This document shows positions 49,277 to 61,346 of a stretch of DNA of 64,000 bases, in pieces (the first letter of the stretch is position 1; every line of letters starts with the position of its first letter). Location of the stretch: NCBI RefSeq assembly GCF_017654505.1, contig NC_054548.1, forward strand, positions 37,317,570 through 37,381,569. The letters run 5' to 3'. The stretch comes from Polyodon spathula. Its lineage: Eukaryota > Chordata > Actinopteri > Acipenseriformes > Polyodontidae. The translations under genes and the position numbers were made by a program. The notes under the pieces were generated by a model, which worked only from the letters and a program-made list of their open reading frames with translations, was not told the DNA's origin and made no database searches.

Positions 49277-52122
49277 TATATATACTGTGAGAACAGTTAT
49301 GCCTACAAGAGGAAGGGCAATTTGAACTGGTAGCGGTAACTAACATATTCCTTTGTGACTGAAACATATGCTACCTCCACTGTCAATGTTATGTCAGCCT
49401 TTCGCAATTTTGTCTAATCGTGTGAACACGATAATAACGATTAACACGATAACTGACTTCATTTTGCACAAATCTTCACCAAACTTTAACATACACTAGA
49501 CATTTGAAATTGATTTAGCTATAATCTGAAACAGTTGTAGAGATATTTGAACCAGTGTGTGCACGCACTCATGTTCTTACATTTGCAATTACAAGGACAC
49601 ACTGGTTACAAGTAAGTGGCTAGTAGTAATTTTATTCATTAAGGTCAGCAGCTGAACATGTTACTTTGCTGGAGTGACATGAGGACCAGGCAAAGGGAGT
49701 GATAGCAACCAAGGGGGGTAGGATAGTTTACATTTTTTTGTAAAATGTGCTCTTAATAAAGTAATCTCATCTATATGACAGCCGTTATCTATACCATAAA
49801 AAGTACATTTCTGGATTTACGCATTGAAAATGAAATGAATTACATATGATATTTAAATTTAATGTGTAAATTTTGCTTGAGTTTGTATGTATCAAGCTTC
49901 ATGTACTTTGTTGGTTCCTGGTGTCTCAATGATCAATTGTGAATATACTGCATGCGGTAGCTAGAGAATGTATCATAGAACTGCAGAGACAGCTAATTGA
50001 AGCCTGCCTGGGAATTGCCAAAAACTGTGACTGGTGAATAAGCGACTGGATTCTTAAGCCTTGGGATTTCTCTGCACTGTCAATCTAACCTACCAGTACA
50101 ATATTTGCTGAGAGAGCCAGGATGCTTTATATTGCTGTAGTAAAGCAATCAATAAGGAATAATATATTGTTTCTTTATTTGCATTAGTGCAGTAACAGTA
50201 CAGTTTGTGTTTTTTTTTTTTTTAAATATTAGAAATACAAAGCGCTGGTATTTAGCACATATATGAAGTAAACACAATAACAAATAAACAAGGTATGGGG
50301 ACACCAAGTATTTGCATTAAAAATGTACTTTTTTAAAACACAAATGTACAGTTACATGGGCTTTTATTTTTATTAAACTGGTGCCTGCATTTAATCCTGC
50401 AGAACATAGGATCAGACATAATTTATGTAGGTAGGTTCTGAACCAGAACAATTTCTGAATATATGAATAATAGAGCATTATATCTATAATGGATTTCAAG
50501 CTATTATTCTCCATTAAAGACAGGCATTTTAAAATGAATTCTGAATATAGACATGTCATTTATAGCAGTGTCCTTTGTATGAGAGATGATAATGCTGGGA
50601 AGCAAATCACTTATTCACTCTGACTGGTCATCATTCTTTATAATTGTACAAGACAAGGACTGTCTTTTCTGGAAGAGGAGTGGTTGTTTTCTTGTTGTGT
50701 TCTTATTCTAGTAAGGTACTTCCATAAATGATGTAGAATAAGACTAATAAGGCAAATGACTATAGATTTTTTTTAAAAAATGCCATGGTGCAGATAGGAG
50801 AAATATATGTTCACTTAATTACACATATACTATTTATTTTATTGTCTTGTAGAAACTGACATATGACTGGTATATGTGGCTTAGCTTAAATACTATGTCT
50901 GTCAAAGGTATGTGGACATAAATAAATGTGCAGTAGGTGGTATTGTATGAAACTACATGAAACAAAATGCCTTGTTTACAATTGCTGCAGGGAACCATCT
51001 GAAAGTCTCAAGAGTCCTTGGCTATAGTCTGCCTCTGTTTTTAGCAGCCTGAAGTCTCCATGGCCTCTGTTTCCAGCAGCCAGGAACAATTCAACATGCC
51101 CCTGGATGTTTACATAAGGGTCGAGTGGCTTTTTTACGGCTATCCTCATGAATGTTCATAGAGTATTATGTTTATATAACAAGTACAATTAAACAAAATG
51201 AAACCTATATTTAACATGATTATATTTAGAGGCTTACTTTCCTTATTAAGCTCTGCATCTGCTTAAAGACACAACAGTGTCATTTGGAACAGAGCAATAC
51301 TCTAGTCACTCTGTCATTGGATTTGAATGAATGCAAGAAAGATTCCAAAATGATATCTGGTAACACAATTAAATCCATGCAGTAGGAACCCATTTCCCAT
51401 ACTTGCACACTCTGCCATTTTTTCTTTAACCTTCTGAGTCTATCTTAGGTCATGCTGTGTCATTTGCATATGAATACTAATGGTGTCCTTTCCTCCACCA
51501 GAGAGACTGGGGATGAGTGAAATCTTTGATATTATTGTAATCCCAGTTCAATCTGCACCGATATTACACTGCTGATGTTGGAAAAGAGAGGGACAGATAA
51601 CAAATTTCTTTCTGGTAGATGCTGGTGATAATTATAATGAATGATAATTGTAATGCACGATAATTTGATAATGCAGTTACCAAACAAAGTTAACAATGTT
51701 AAATAAACACATACATACACACACACTTAGTGAAAATAAAGCAAAAACACAGATATCATGACCCTCTAGAAGTGCTGTGCTCTGAAGACCTATTGAAGAA
51801 TGACTAAATTATATATTCTTTATATTTTTTCAGGTTACACAATATAGCTACTTTATGAACAAAAAACAGAAATGGGGTTAAATGCAACATTTGACATCTA
51901 CATGCAGAAGTTCCATAGACCTTCCTATTTTAGGTACATTAACAGCTAATGGCTGTTATATTTACATGCTATTTGGAGTGCTAAATAAACTGAGGCATTG
52001 CTTGTTTTGTATGTCGTACATGGTCCTGCAAGTCAGAGAATGTATTTTACTTGCAATTTTCTGCATGTGTTCTTACTTTGTTTGACATTTTTCAATCATA
52101 GAAACGTTAGTTTACCTACCAT
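48001..52122. other. AT-rich DNA with no recognised gene
   Basis: No gene was recognised. It includes a TA microsatellite (49220-49285) and several short homopolymers. Confidence 0.5.
49220..49285. repeat. (TA)n microsatellite, about 65 bp
   Basis: A nearly pure TA tract with one slip (ATAATA) near 49270. Confidence 0.9.
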
Positions 52123-52300
52123 AAACCTGGTTCCCTGAAAGAGAAGATGGCCACCAAAACATAATTATGGGATACACTCTCTATCAAAGCTGCTGGTAGG
52201 CTCTCTCCCCTCAGTGACCTCCTCGGCCCCGCCTCCCGAGTGTACTTAACCGTCACATAGGGGAGATTTGCTCTCTTTTGCGACGAAACCGTGATGCAGA
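52123..52300 (+). repeat. Left inverted terminal repeat of the DIRS-like element
   Basis: It begins near AAACCTGGTTCCCTG and includes AAGATGGCCACCAAAACA, TATCAAAGCTGCTGGTAGGC and CGAGTGTACTTAACCGTCAC. Each has a counterpart, inverted, at 55810-55986. The outer boundary is an estimate. Confidence 0.7.
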
Positions 52301-52339
52301 TTTTGCAGAAACTGCTAGATGACAGGCAGTGTATCCAGT

Positions 52340-53453
52340 ACTGCATTTGACAGCCCTAAGGCTGACCAGCGGTGCCTTTCAGGGGCCAGACCCACAACTG
52401 GAGCCTGCCCAGCTCCGGGTGCCAAAGTGTGCCTCTTGTCTGGCTGAGGAGATCTCGGCGAAGCGGGATCTCCCAGGGCGGGCCGTCCAATAGTTGGCAC
52501 AGGGATAAAAAACAGATTTTCCTGGGCCACATGGGAGCCACTAGGAGAACTGACGCCTTCTCTGACTGGACCTTTGAGAAAGTCCGGGAGTAATGGCAGA
52601 AGTGGGAACGCATAAAGGATCGCTCTGGGTCATATGTGGGCTAGGGCATCAACGCCGAGTGGACAGCCGCAGCGGTGGAGGGAGTACCACAGGGGCGGTG
52701 TGTCGTCTCCACCGAGGCGTGAGATCGACCTGTGCCTTCCCGAACCATTCCTAGATGCACTCCACCACCTTAGGGTGGAGCCGCCATTCCCACGGATACA
52801 GGCCCTCCCTCGAGAGGAGGTCCACTGCCGATTCTCCACGCCCGGAACATGCATCACCCGAAGGGAAAATAGGTTCCGTTGTGCCCAAATCAGAAGCCCG
52901 AAGGTTAGGCGATGCAGCCCCGGGGACTGAAGGCCACCCTGGTGGTTGACATACACCACCACTGATGTATCGTCCATGCGGATCAGCACATGTCTGTTCT
53001 GCACCACAGGTAGGAAGTGCTGGAGGGCAAGGAACACTGCCTGCAGCTCCAGCATATTGATATGCAGGGACGTCCAACGGCCCGACCAGGGCCTGCTGAC
53101 TCCTCTGCCTTTGCAGACAGCGCCCCAACCTGAGTTGGAGGCGTCCGGTTGGAAACTACTCTCATTTGGATTCCTTGATGCCCGGGGAGAGGTAGCCCTC
53201 CACCAGCGCAGGGCCGGCGAGCAGCAAGACACACTGTCAGCCGACAGCGTCTGTCGCGTTTTGGGATGCAGATGGAACGCATTGAGCCATGCTTGCAGTG
53301 GGCACATGCACAGTAAACCCATCCCAATGCTGATATTGCTGCGGCACAAGACAAGGGGCATCCTCGATCCATGTCAAAACAGGAGAGTTGGTGCTGGAGA
53401 GCTGCTACTCTGGTCGTCCGACAGGTAAGCTTGCTATTAATTGGCTCTAGCAT
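52340..53453 (-). pseudogene. DIRS-type reverse transcriptase thumb, RNase H and C-terminal region, frameshifted
   Basis: Minus-strand frames overlap to give the DIRS order. From 53453 down there is a connection segment with ISALGWVYCACAHCKHG-like text. RNase H then spans about 53180-52850: QPDASNSGWGAV with its first Asp, then LHINMLELQAVFLALQHFLP with its Glu, then HVLIRMDDTSVVVYVNHQGG with a further Asp, and AVDLLSREGL with the last. The C-terminal tail includes PPLWYSLHRCGCPLGVDALA and the LCQLLDGPPWEIPLRRDLL block (about 52410-52500). At least two frameshifts and a stop break it. The Y-x-D-D polymerase site is not present upstream. Confidence 0.75.
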
Positions 53454-53835
53454 CGTTAAGGGTGAGACCCAGTCTCAAACAAATGCTTCACCACAAATAG
53501 CTGTGAGGGCCATTGCTCCTTCCTGCGACTGGGCAGATCAACCAGTCGTATAGACAGTTCATCACCCTGATCACTTGCCGCTATACTTCCTGTGCGCTAG
53601 ACCCATAGGAACGTGGAACAGGTTCTCCCTGTCCAGTGTGATAACCGGGCCAACAGCCTGGTGAGCCACCATACGGCACAGCCGTGTATTGAAGCACTCA
53701 AGCACCAAAGGTGCAGACGTACAGAGGACACAGAGTGAGGTAGAATACACTACTGGTGCACCGAAGCATCTTGGACACCGAGTGTTATTGACATGCTGTG
53801 GCGCCAAGCACAGAGGCATGGATGTGTGAAGTCAA

Positions 53836-55175
53836 CACAACTCGGGGTAGCGCATAGCATACACCAGGGTGGATACATAGCTCGAGTAACTACAGTAGGC
53901 AATCAGGAGAGCAGTACAGGGGAGCGCATAGGCAGCGATAACCTGGTCCTGGACCGCATGCAGTCACACCACGTGGCAGCACATAGCGTATGCCAGAGTG
54001 GAGCAGAGGCTTAAGGAGCTGCAGTGTGTTATGCAGGAACAAAGTGACACATTCCCCATGCCAGGCGGGTGACCAAGCACGCCAGTAGGTTGGCTAAGAT
54101 AAGCCTGCTGATTAAACTCAACAGCAGGACCCTGCAGAGCTGGGTCCCGGTAGAGGATGCTACTACTTTTTCTTTTCAAACTGCAAATATATACACAACA
54201 ACAATTGTTAATGTAAAATAACAGTCCCACGGCAGCGCATGCGACTGTCTTGAAACAGCACACCGAGTAGGCAGGCTGGAAACACGCTGGTAGATTCAGC
54301 TCAACAGCGGGACACAGCAGAGCTGGGTTCCAGTGGAGGAATCACGCTCATTATTACCTATTTCTAACTGCACGGCAGTAAGAAAACGAATACACATACA
54401 TACAGGCGGGCTGACCAAGCTGGCATATGCAACACAACAACGGGGCGCAGCAGAGCTGGATCCCGGTAGAAATCACATATACACACACCCAATTAAAAAC
54501 AGTGCGGCAAGTAGGCGGCTGAGGCAGTCCAGCATAGTCAACTCTACAGCAGAGCCGGAGTCCGATGGAGGATCACGTTTCTCTTTTTTTTAAACTGCAA
54601 TAGCAGAGGAAAACACAAAACAGCGAGCACTGTAAGGTTTAAGCAGACTGCAATCGCAAAGCGATGCAGGCTGTTACACAGAAAAAAGTAAACACAGCGT
54701 AGTGGCTGGACAGGGGTGTCTATAGCCTGGACTACGTGCAGTCACACGACCGGGGCAGCTCGTAGCCTACAGCGGAGTGGAGCACCTTCTACGGTTAGAG
54801 GCAAAGAGGCACTGTTGCACTAGGTCTGAAGCAGTGGCCAAGCACTGAGTGCACAGCGTGCACCGTGCGCCGAATACCGTGCACTATGTGCAACGTGTAC
54901 CATGCAGCACTGCGTTCCCACACTACGCCGCATACTGTGTGCACCGCGCACCGCATAGCACCGGGTATAATGTGCACCTTGTACCTTACAGCACTGGCGC
55001 ACTAGCCTGTATTGGTACAGCAAGTCAATAAGCACCATGCGCACCGTGGTACCGAAGTAGCATGGGCAGAGTCTTATGCACCGCCGTATTGAAAAACACC
55101 GGGGCAGCTATGCACGGTACCTACACTGACCGCGAGGTCACACACCTGAGCAGCGCATAGCGTACAACAGGGGGA
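53836..55175. repeat. Cryptic repeat region inside the DIRS-like element
   Basis: Two motifs recur. A phrase like GCAGCGCATAGCGTACA with AGAGTGGAGCA occurs near 53850, 53970, 54750 and 55150. A phrase like GCAGAGCTGGGTCCCGGTAG occurs near 54130, 54315, 54445 and 54550. At 54850-55040 GTGCAC, CACCGTG and CCATGCGC recur irregularly. Spacing varies, so it is not a simple tandem array. Confidence 0.65.
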
Positions 55176-55799
55176 CAGGGCCGAAGCCACTGCGGGCAAT
55201 TGACTTTTATAACACAGTAATATAAAAACAGTTTTTAAAATACAAAAGTTAAATATTACAGTACAGATGGGGGAGAGCACACTGTTTGATTATTAACACT
55301 TACACAAGTGGTGAAGGCCAATGTAGCCTACGTACGTCTCAACGAGGGAGCCTCAGTGAGGAGTATACGACTGGTCTGTCTGAAAGCCGACGAGCTGCAG
55401 CTAGTCCTCCGCGCAAGCATGGGCACGTGCAGCTACAATCAAAACAAGGCCCAACCTGCTCGCAGGAAGCTGGTGGGCTGGCTCAACAGTGGAGACAAGG
55501 CAAGCCCAGCCCTGTGGAGTAATAGCGCTCTCCCAAAAAAACACACACAATCCTTAATAATACTTCCCGTACTAAGACGGACAGCAGGAAGCAGCAGCCT
55601 GACACGCAGAGCAGGCAGGTGCTGATAGTTAGAAATAGAATAAAAAGACTACGAATTTTTAAAAGATTCCAAGTAAAGCAGGGAAGGCCAGCTTTCAACA
55701 CGGAAGTGCAGGGGAACTAGCAGTAGCTTATGCAGCACTTTTTAGAAGAAAAAGGCTCAGTGCAACACAGAGAGGTCTTACCGTACCAATTGTGCATCT

Positions 55800-55986
55800 C
55801 CCTTGCGTGATGGTTAAGTACTCTTGGGAGGCGGGACCGAGGGGGTCAACGAGGGGAGAAGGCTTATCAGCAGCTTTGATAGAAAGAGCTCAGTGACACC
55901 TACCAATAGACGTGTGTATCCCAGAACAATTTTTTGGTGGCCATCTTCAAAATTGAAAGGGAACTGAGATAATTATATCCAGGTTT
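55800..55986 (-). repeat. Right inverted terminal repeat of the DIRS-like element
   Basis: On the minus strand it reads AAACCTGG, then GTTCCCTTTC, GAAGATGGCCACCAAAAA, CTATCAAAGCTGCTGATAAG and AAGAGTACTTAACCATCAC, parallel to the left terminus. Compared with the left copy it has a short insertion after AAACCTGG. Confidence 0.7.
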
Positions 55987-58900
55987 CATAGTCATTGGTG
56001 GTCTTGCTTGGTCCGTTTGTTTACACAAGAATGCACCCACCCAATGTATAACATATATGCATTTAGGTTACACACACAATAAATAAATACAAGCAAAAGT
56101 GTGCTTGTATTACACAGCCTACTTAAACAACTCTGGAGATACAGCGCATACCATTAGTGACTGTCCAAGCACTGAGTCTCGTATCTGTTTCCCCAATTCC
56201 TCCCATCCTTTCAATGTTCATAGTTCATTGGACTTTTATTTCCAGACGGGTTAAATAAGCATCCAGAGGCAGCCCACCACCCAAGCAATGCCAACTTTGC
56301 CAATGTAAACTTTTCATCTGTTTTTATTTTACTTGCGGTTCTTTTCGTTTGACCAACAGTATTTCATTTTCTGCGATGTTGATTTCCAAGTGATGTCTCT
56401 TCTTGATTGGTCGTGTTTTGTTCCTTGTGTTCCAGATATCATTTTATAGTTATTAATATCTTCAACTAAAAGCAGTTCAGCTGTAGCAGCACATGTGTTT
56501 TAATGAGAGTGCTTGAAAGCAGGACCAAGACAAACCTGCAAGGACAGGGCACAAAGACAATAGGAAATGTCTCGAAAGCCATACCACACAATTTTTTTTT
56601 TCTGGGAGCATTTTAATTTTTTGAAAAATAAATTAAAATGTTTATCATGATAACTTTTTGAATATGTAGACTATAGAAATAGAGTAATCGTGTGATCGTT
56701 TTCAAGACTTTACCATGGGCTGTACACAAGCATCCCTCTATCACAATACTCCCCAAACCTAACTGGTAATTACATTATAATAAATAAATATATCTTGCAG
56801 ATTTGCAATCAGGTCTAAGTTCACTTTTACTGTATACATTAATCGCCACCCCATCACAGACATTACATATAATTTGATAATAGAAACATAGAAAGTCTTG
56901 TTCAACAAGAATTCAAATGACACAGGACTTCAAAACAATCAACATCCTTGTTAAATAAAAATTAAACCACCCTCTGGTCACTTTCTGGATGAAAGTCATG
57001 ACTAGAAATGCATTTTAACAGCACTTCTGGTTTTAGCCCCGCCAACTTCTCAGGATGCCATCCAAGTAAAATCGTACATGTACTGGTAATGGGCGGTCTG
57101 CTCACCTGTAGTAAATCATAGTGATTTAACTGTTCAAATCAAATGACAGTTAATAGAAGAAATACAGACCTAAATTTGACTTCTTTGTTTTATCTGTATG
57201 TTTAATGTATTTGCATACTGCCATGGAACACGCACTTTGAAAAAAAATAAAAAGTTAAACATTCTGAATTCTGATTTGCAGATGACCTTAGGGTGGTATT
57301 CCTATGAGTAGAAAGACCCTTTGAAATAGTGGATGCCTGTTAGAGAATGCTTTCAGAGTGGTCTTGGCTCATTCAACTAACCCATGCATACATTAAAAAA
57401 AGAAATGTAAGTGTCAAGGAAAACCTATACTTTACATTAAAAAAAAACACTCATACACAGAACACAACCAAATACTGGAGTTAAGCATGCATTTGAATTC
57501 AACCCATTATTCCCTATATAACTGAGTTATCCGTAAAATATAATTTACTGTGAAAGTTATACTGAGCACATGGAATTGCATAGGAATTGTTCAGCCAACT
57601 TTGTTCTGTTGAACCGCTAGATCACACTCAGGGGAACTCTGCAGGCAAAATTCGCCCATGTAATCAACCCTTACCCATGTGTGTGGAGTGGTGACAAGCT
57701 GTTTATTTTGCTTTGCACAGTTTCCATTGGAGAATAGTTGCATGAGTTTGGAATTATAATAGATGATTTTGAAACAATATGAATAAATCCTAATAACCAC
57801 ATATATGGAAATGCACAACACCAAATGTAATTGAGCCTTTGCAATGAATGTGCACTGTAGGGAGTTTCTCAGGACTGTTCCTTTGCTTAATAAACTAATT
57901 TAGATTAGAGCACTGGGTTTGACATTTTATTGGAATTAGAGTCAGTAAAAATGGATTACAGTATCTTTCTATAAGTAAGAGCTTATTAAAAGGGCTAAGG
58001 TAATAAGGTATATAAGAATGTAAATGCACATTCAACAACAGTGATGTAGCTATGGCAGCCAAGATATTAGCTTTTTAACTGCACATTTCTTGCAATAATT
58101 AAATATAGAAACATAGTGCCCGGATACTTGGATATATTCTTTTTAAATGTGTATACCACATCTGCCAAGGGAATTGGCTTTTATTAACTCAAAGTCACCC
58201 CATGGAACATCTGGTCTGTTGACAAAGACAAACATTACTGTGGTTGCAACTTATGATCTCTGCATTTCATGTCACTCTACATATTACTGAGAATGCAGGC
58301 ACATTTCTGTAGAAAATACATCAAGCCACTCGTAACATCCTGCTGTTTCTATCATTCTGACCGCCTTTAAAAACGATATATAATCATTTGGTGACACATT
58401 TTTTAAATACTACCACGGACTACATTATTACTTTGGGTGCAAAAACATATGTAATGAAATGTATGAAAAGAAAAATTAAGTTACTGGGCATGTTGATATA
58501 TATACATACAGTTCACCGACGCTATAACACCCTTCATTATAACAAACCTGGCTCCTGGACCCAAATAATAATAATTAAAAAATGAAATAAACACCACTTT
58601 CAACATTCCTATCTGTACACACGGGATGCCACCTCCACCATGAAGTCGTGATGTATAATTATGCCTACAAAATGCAGGTATATCTGTCGTGAATATAGTG
58701 TGTCAAAAAGCACTCTATTTTCTGGCTTGTTCAGCAACCATGCGGCAAAGCAAAATTGATTAACTTTTCATGTTAAACTTTTCATGTCGGGTTGATTTGG
58801 TATAAAAGATCAGTTTGGGATTCTTGCATGTTGGATTAAGATTTGATGCACTTTGAAATGATTCATGTCAGATTGATTTTGAAAAAAAGTTCAGCTTCAA

Positions 58901-59726
58901 TTTTGCTTTTTGTACTGCGTTTTAATTCGTTAACGAATAGGATAAAGCAAAGGCAGAACACTGCATACATGAGACGAACAGGTACATTTAAGTCTACTGC
59001 ATAGTTTAACCTGGGTTGGCAGCGACCCACCTTGAGATGCTTTACCCAGGTCAAGGGAGACAAGATGCATGGTGGGCATTCGTAAGTATACGAAGTAACA
59101 GACAGACATGCCTGCGTGAAGGTTTCACTTCCATAAGGAAAATTTCAGTTTCTTCTGTTTAGCCATATTTCTGTTGATTGAGACAAACCATGAGCCAGAT
59201 TGCAGAAGGGATGAAGAAACATTTCACGATTCAATCCAGAGAAGCTTAGATGGAAGCATCCATAACAAGCACACCATCTTGAAATCCTGAACAGATGAAA
59301 GGGTGGTCATGTGAATGTTGCTGCTTCCAGGGCATTGTGTTCTTGTTTCTGTCACCCAGGTCGACTCTTCTTTTAAAAAGTAGTGTGAAATCACGTAGCT
59401 GACCTGCATGACACCTGGTCATGACCTGGCAGAGCATAACAGTGTGAAAGGGGCTTAAGTTAACTGGTAGTGCTTCACATACTATATTATTGTAGCACCT
59501 CAAAGTATTGCTTGTTTTATTTTTGCTTGTCTTTTGGCTTTGCAGGGGAGACGTCAGACCAGAAACACAACCAAAAAAGTAATGGTGGGGCAAACTGAGA
59601 TGCTACGGCGCTCAGTGCTTTACTAAATAATAAAATAAAATGTTTAAAGAAAACCAAACACTCAGAAACAAAAGGGCACGTTGGCCAAATAAATAAACAA
59701 TAAAAAATAACAAATAAGTATATATA
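55987..59726. other. AT-rich DNA with no recognised gene
   Basis: No gene, RNA gene or complete element was recognised. The minus-strand frames at 59224-59593 have no known motif. Confidence 0.5.
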
Positions 59727-61346
59727 CAGCTCTGGAAAAAATTAAGAGACCACTGCAAAATTATCAGTTTCTCTAGTTTTTCTATTTGTAGGTATGTGTT
59801 TGGGTAAAATGAACAGTTTTGTTTTATTCTATAACTACTGACAACATTTCTCCCAAATTCCAAATAAAATTATTGTCATTTAGAGCATTTATTTGCAGAA
59901 AATGACAACTGGTCAAAATAACAAAAAAGATGAAGTGTTGTCAGACCTCGAATAATGCAAAGAAAATAAGTTCATATTCATTTTTAAACAACACAATATT
60001 AATGTTTTTAGGAAGAGTTGAGAAATCAATATTTGGTGGAATAACCCGGATTTTCAATCACAGCTTTCATGCGTCTTGGCATGCTCTCCACCAGTCTTTC
60101 ACATTGATGTTGGGAGACTTTATGCCACTCCTGGCGCAACAATTCAAGCAGCTCGGCTTTGTTTGATGGCTTGTGACCATCCGTCTTCCTCTTGATCACA
60201 TTCCAAAGGTTTTCAGTGGGGTTCAGGTCTGGAGATTGGGCTAGCCATGACAGGGTCTTGATCTGGTGGTCCTCCATCCACACCTTGATTGACCTGGCTG
60301 TGTGGCATGGAGCATTGTCCTGCTGGAAAAACCAATCCTCAGAGTTGGGGAACATTGTCAGAGCAGAAGGAAGCAAGTTTTCTTCCAGGACAACCTTGTA
60401 CTTGGCTTGATTCTTGCGTCCTTCACAAACACAAATCTGCCCGATTCCAGCCTTGCTGAAGCACCCCCAGATCATCACTGATCCTCCACCACATTTCACA
60501 GTGGGTGCGAAACACTGTGGCTTGTAGGCCTCTCCAGGTCTCTGTCTAACCATTAAATGACCAGGTGTTGGGCAAAGCTGAAAATTGGACTTATCAGAGA
60601 AGATGACCTTACTCCAGTCCTCTACGGTCCAATCCTTATGGTCTTTTGCAAACCTCAGCCTGGCTCTTCTTTGCTTCTCATTGATGAATGGCTTTTTTCT
60701 AGCTTTGCACGACTTCAGCCCTGCCCTTAGGAGCATGTTTCGAACCATCCTCGCCGTGCACTTCACCCCAGCTGCCGTTTGCCATTCTTTTTGTAGGTCA
60801 CTTGATGTCATCCTACGGTTGCTGAGTGACATTCAAATGAGTTGGCGGTCATCCCAGTCAGTGGAGAGTCGTTTTAGCCCTCTGCTGGTCTGTAGCTTTG
60901 TTGTCCCCAATGTGTGTTGCTTGACCTTGTTCTTATGAACCATCGTCTTTGAAATTTTAAGGATGGAAGTAGCCCGACACTCATTGTATCCCTCTGCGAG
61001 TAAAGCCAGAATTGAACCCATCTTTTCCTCACTGATAACTTTCCTTTTCAACTCTTTGGCCAGGGTCAGTAGTTATTTTTTGATTCCAATTACTTTTGAG
61101 GTACTACTAGCACTGTTTTGCCATCCAGCTGGTCCTATTGCAAGAGGATAGTGATGACCACAGGAGTGTTTTTTATACTATTCCTCATTAATGAAGATTT
61201 GTTTCAGGTGATCCCCTAATCAGTACCTCATTCAATAGAATGAGGTGTGCCTGTGTTGGAATTCAACAGACACTGGAATGGAATGGCTGCCATACATGTA
61301 CAGATGCTGATTTAAGAAAAATTTACAGTGGTCTCAATTTTTCAGA
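59727..61346 (-). mobile_element. Tc1-like DNA transposon with nearly open transposase
   Basis: The left end CAGCTCTGGAAAAAATTAAG, continuing AGACCACTG, is matched by CAGTGGTCTCAATTTTTCAG on the right, with TA at 59725-59726 and 61347-61348. The outermost bases of the right end have diverged. The transposase reads on the minus strand between them, about 300 bp from each end. Confidence 0.85.
60026..61051 (-). pseudogene. Tc1-like DD34E transposase interrupted by one in-frame TGA
   Basis: Two adjacent minus-strand frames (61051-60833 and 60832-60026) share the same phase and are separated only by a TGA, for 341 codons in all, the normal size for Tc1 transposases. The first 72 residues hold the N-terminal helix-turn-helix with LLAEGYNECRATSILKISKT. 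In the second part the catalytic residues are all present: D80 (IFSDKSNF), D172 (QQDNAPCHT) and E207 (SPDLNPTENLW), with 34 residues between the last two. No frameshift is seen. As written it would yield only a 72-residue stub, or a 268-residue protein from the ATG right after the stop that lacks the DNA-binding domain. It is thus a lightly damaged copy of a cut-and-paste transposase that targets TA. Confidence 0.9.

Larger units (their letters stand above)
52123..55986 (-). mobile_element. DIRS-like retrotransposon derivative with inverted termini
   Basis: The two ends are inverted rather than direct repeats. GAAGATGGCCACCAAAA, ATCAAAGCTGCTG and CCGCCTCC plus GTACTTAACC appear in this order from the left (52145-52255), and in the same order from the right on the other strand (55955 down to 55820). 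Inverted terminal repeats together with a reverse transcriptase/RNase H of DIRS type are the hallmark of DIRS elements. The coding remnant lies on the minus strand near the left end, so the element runs right to left. Gag, tyrosine recombinase and the reverse transcriptase palm are absent; about 2.3 kb of repeat-rich DNA takes their place. No target duplication is expected for this class and none was seen. Confidence 0.7.

Noticed and set aside
50900..50925. Tc1-type terminus (GTCAAAGGTATGTGGACA)
   Set aside because: It resembles a subterminal Tc1 phrase, but no TA-flanked end, partner repeat or transposase piece was found.
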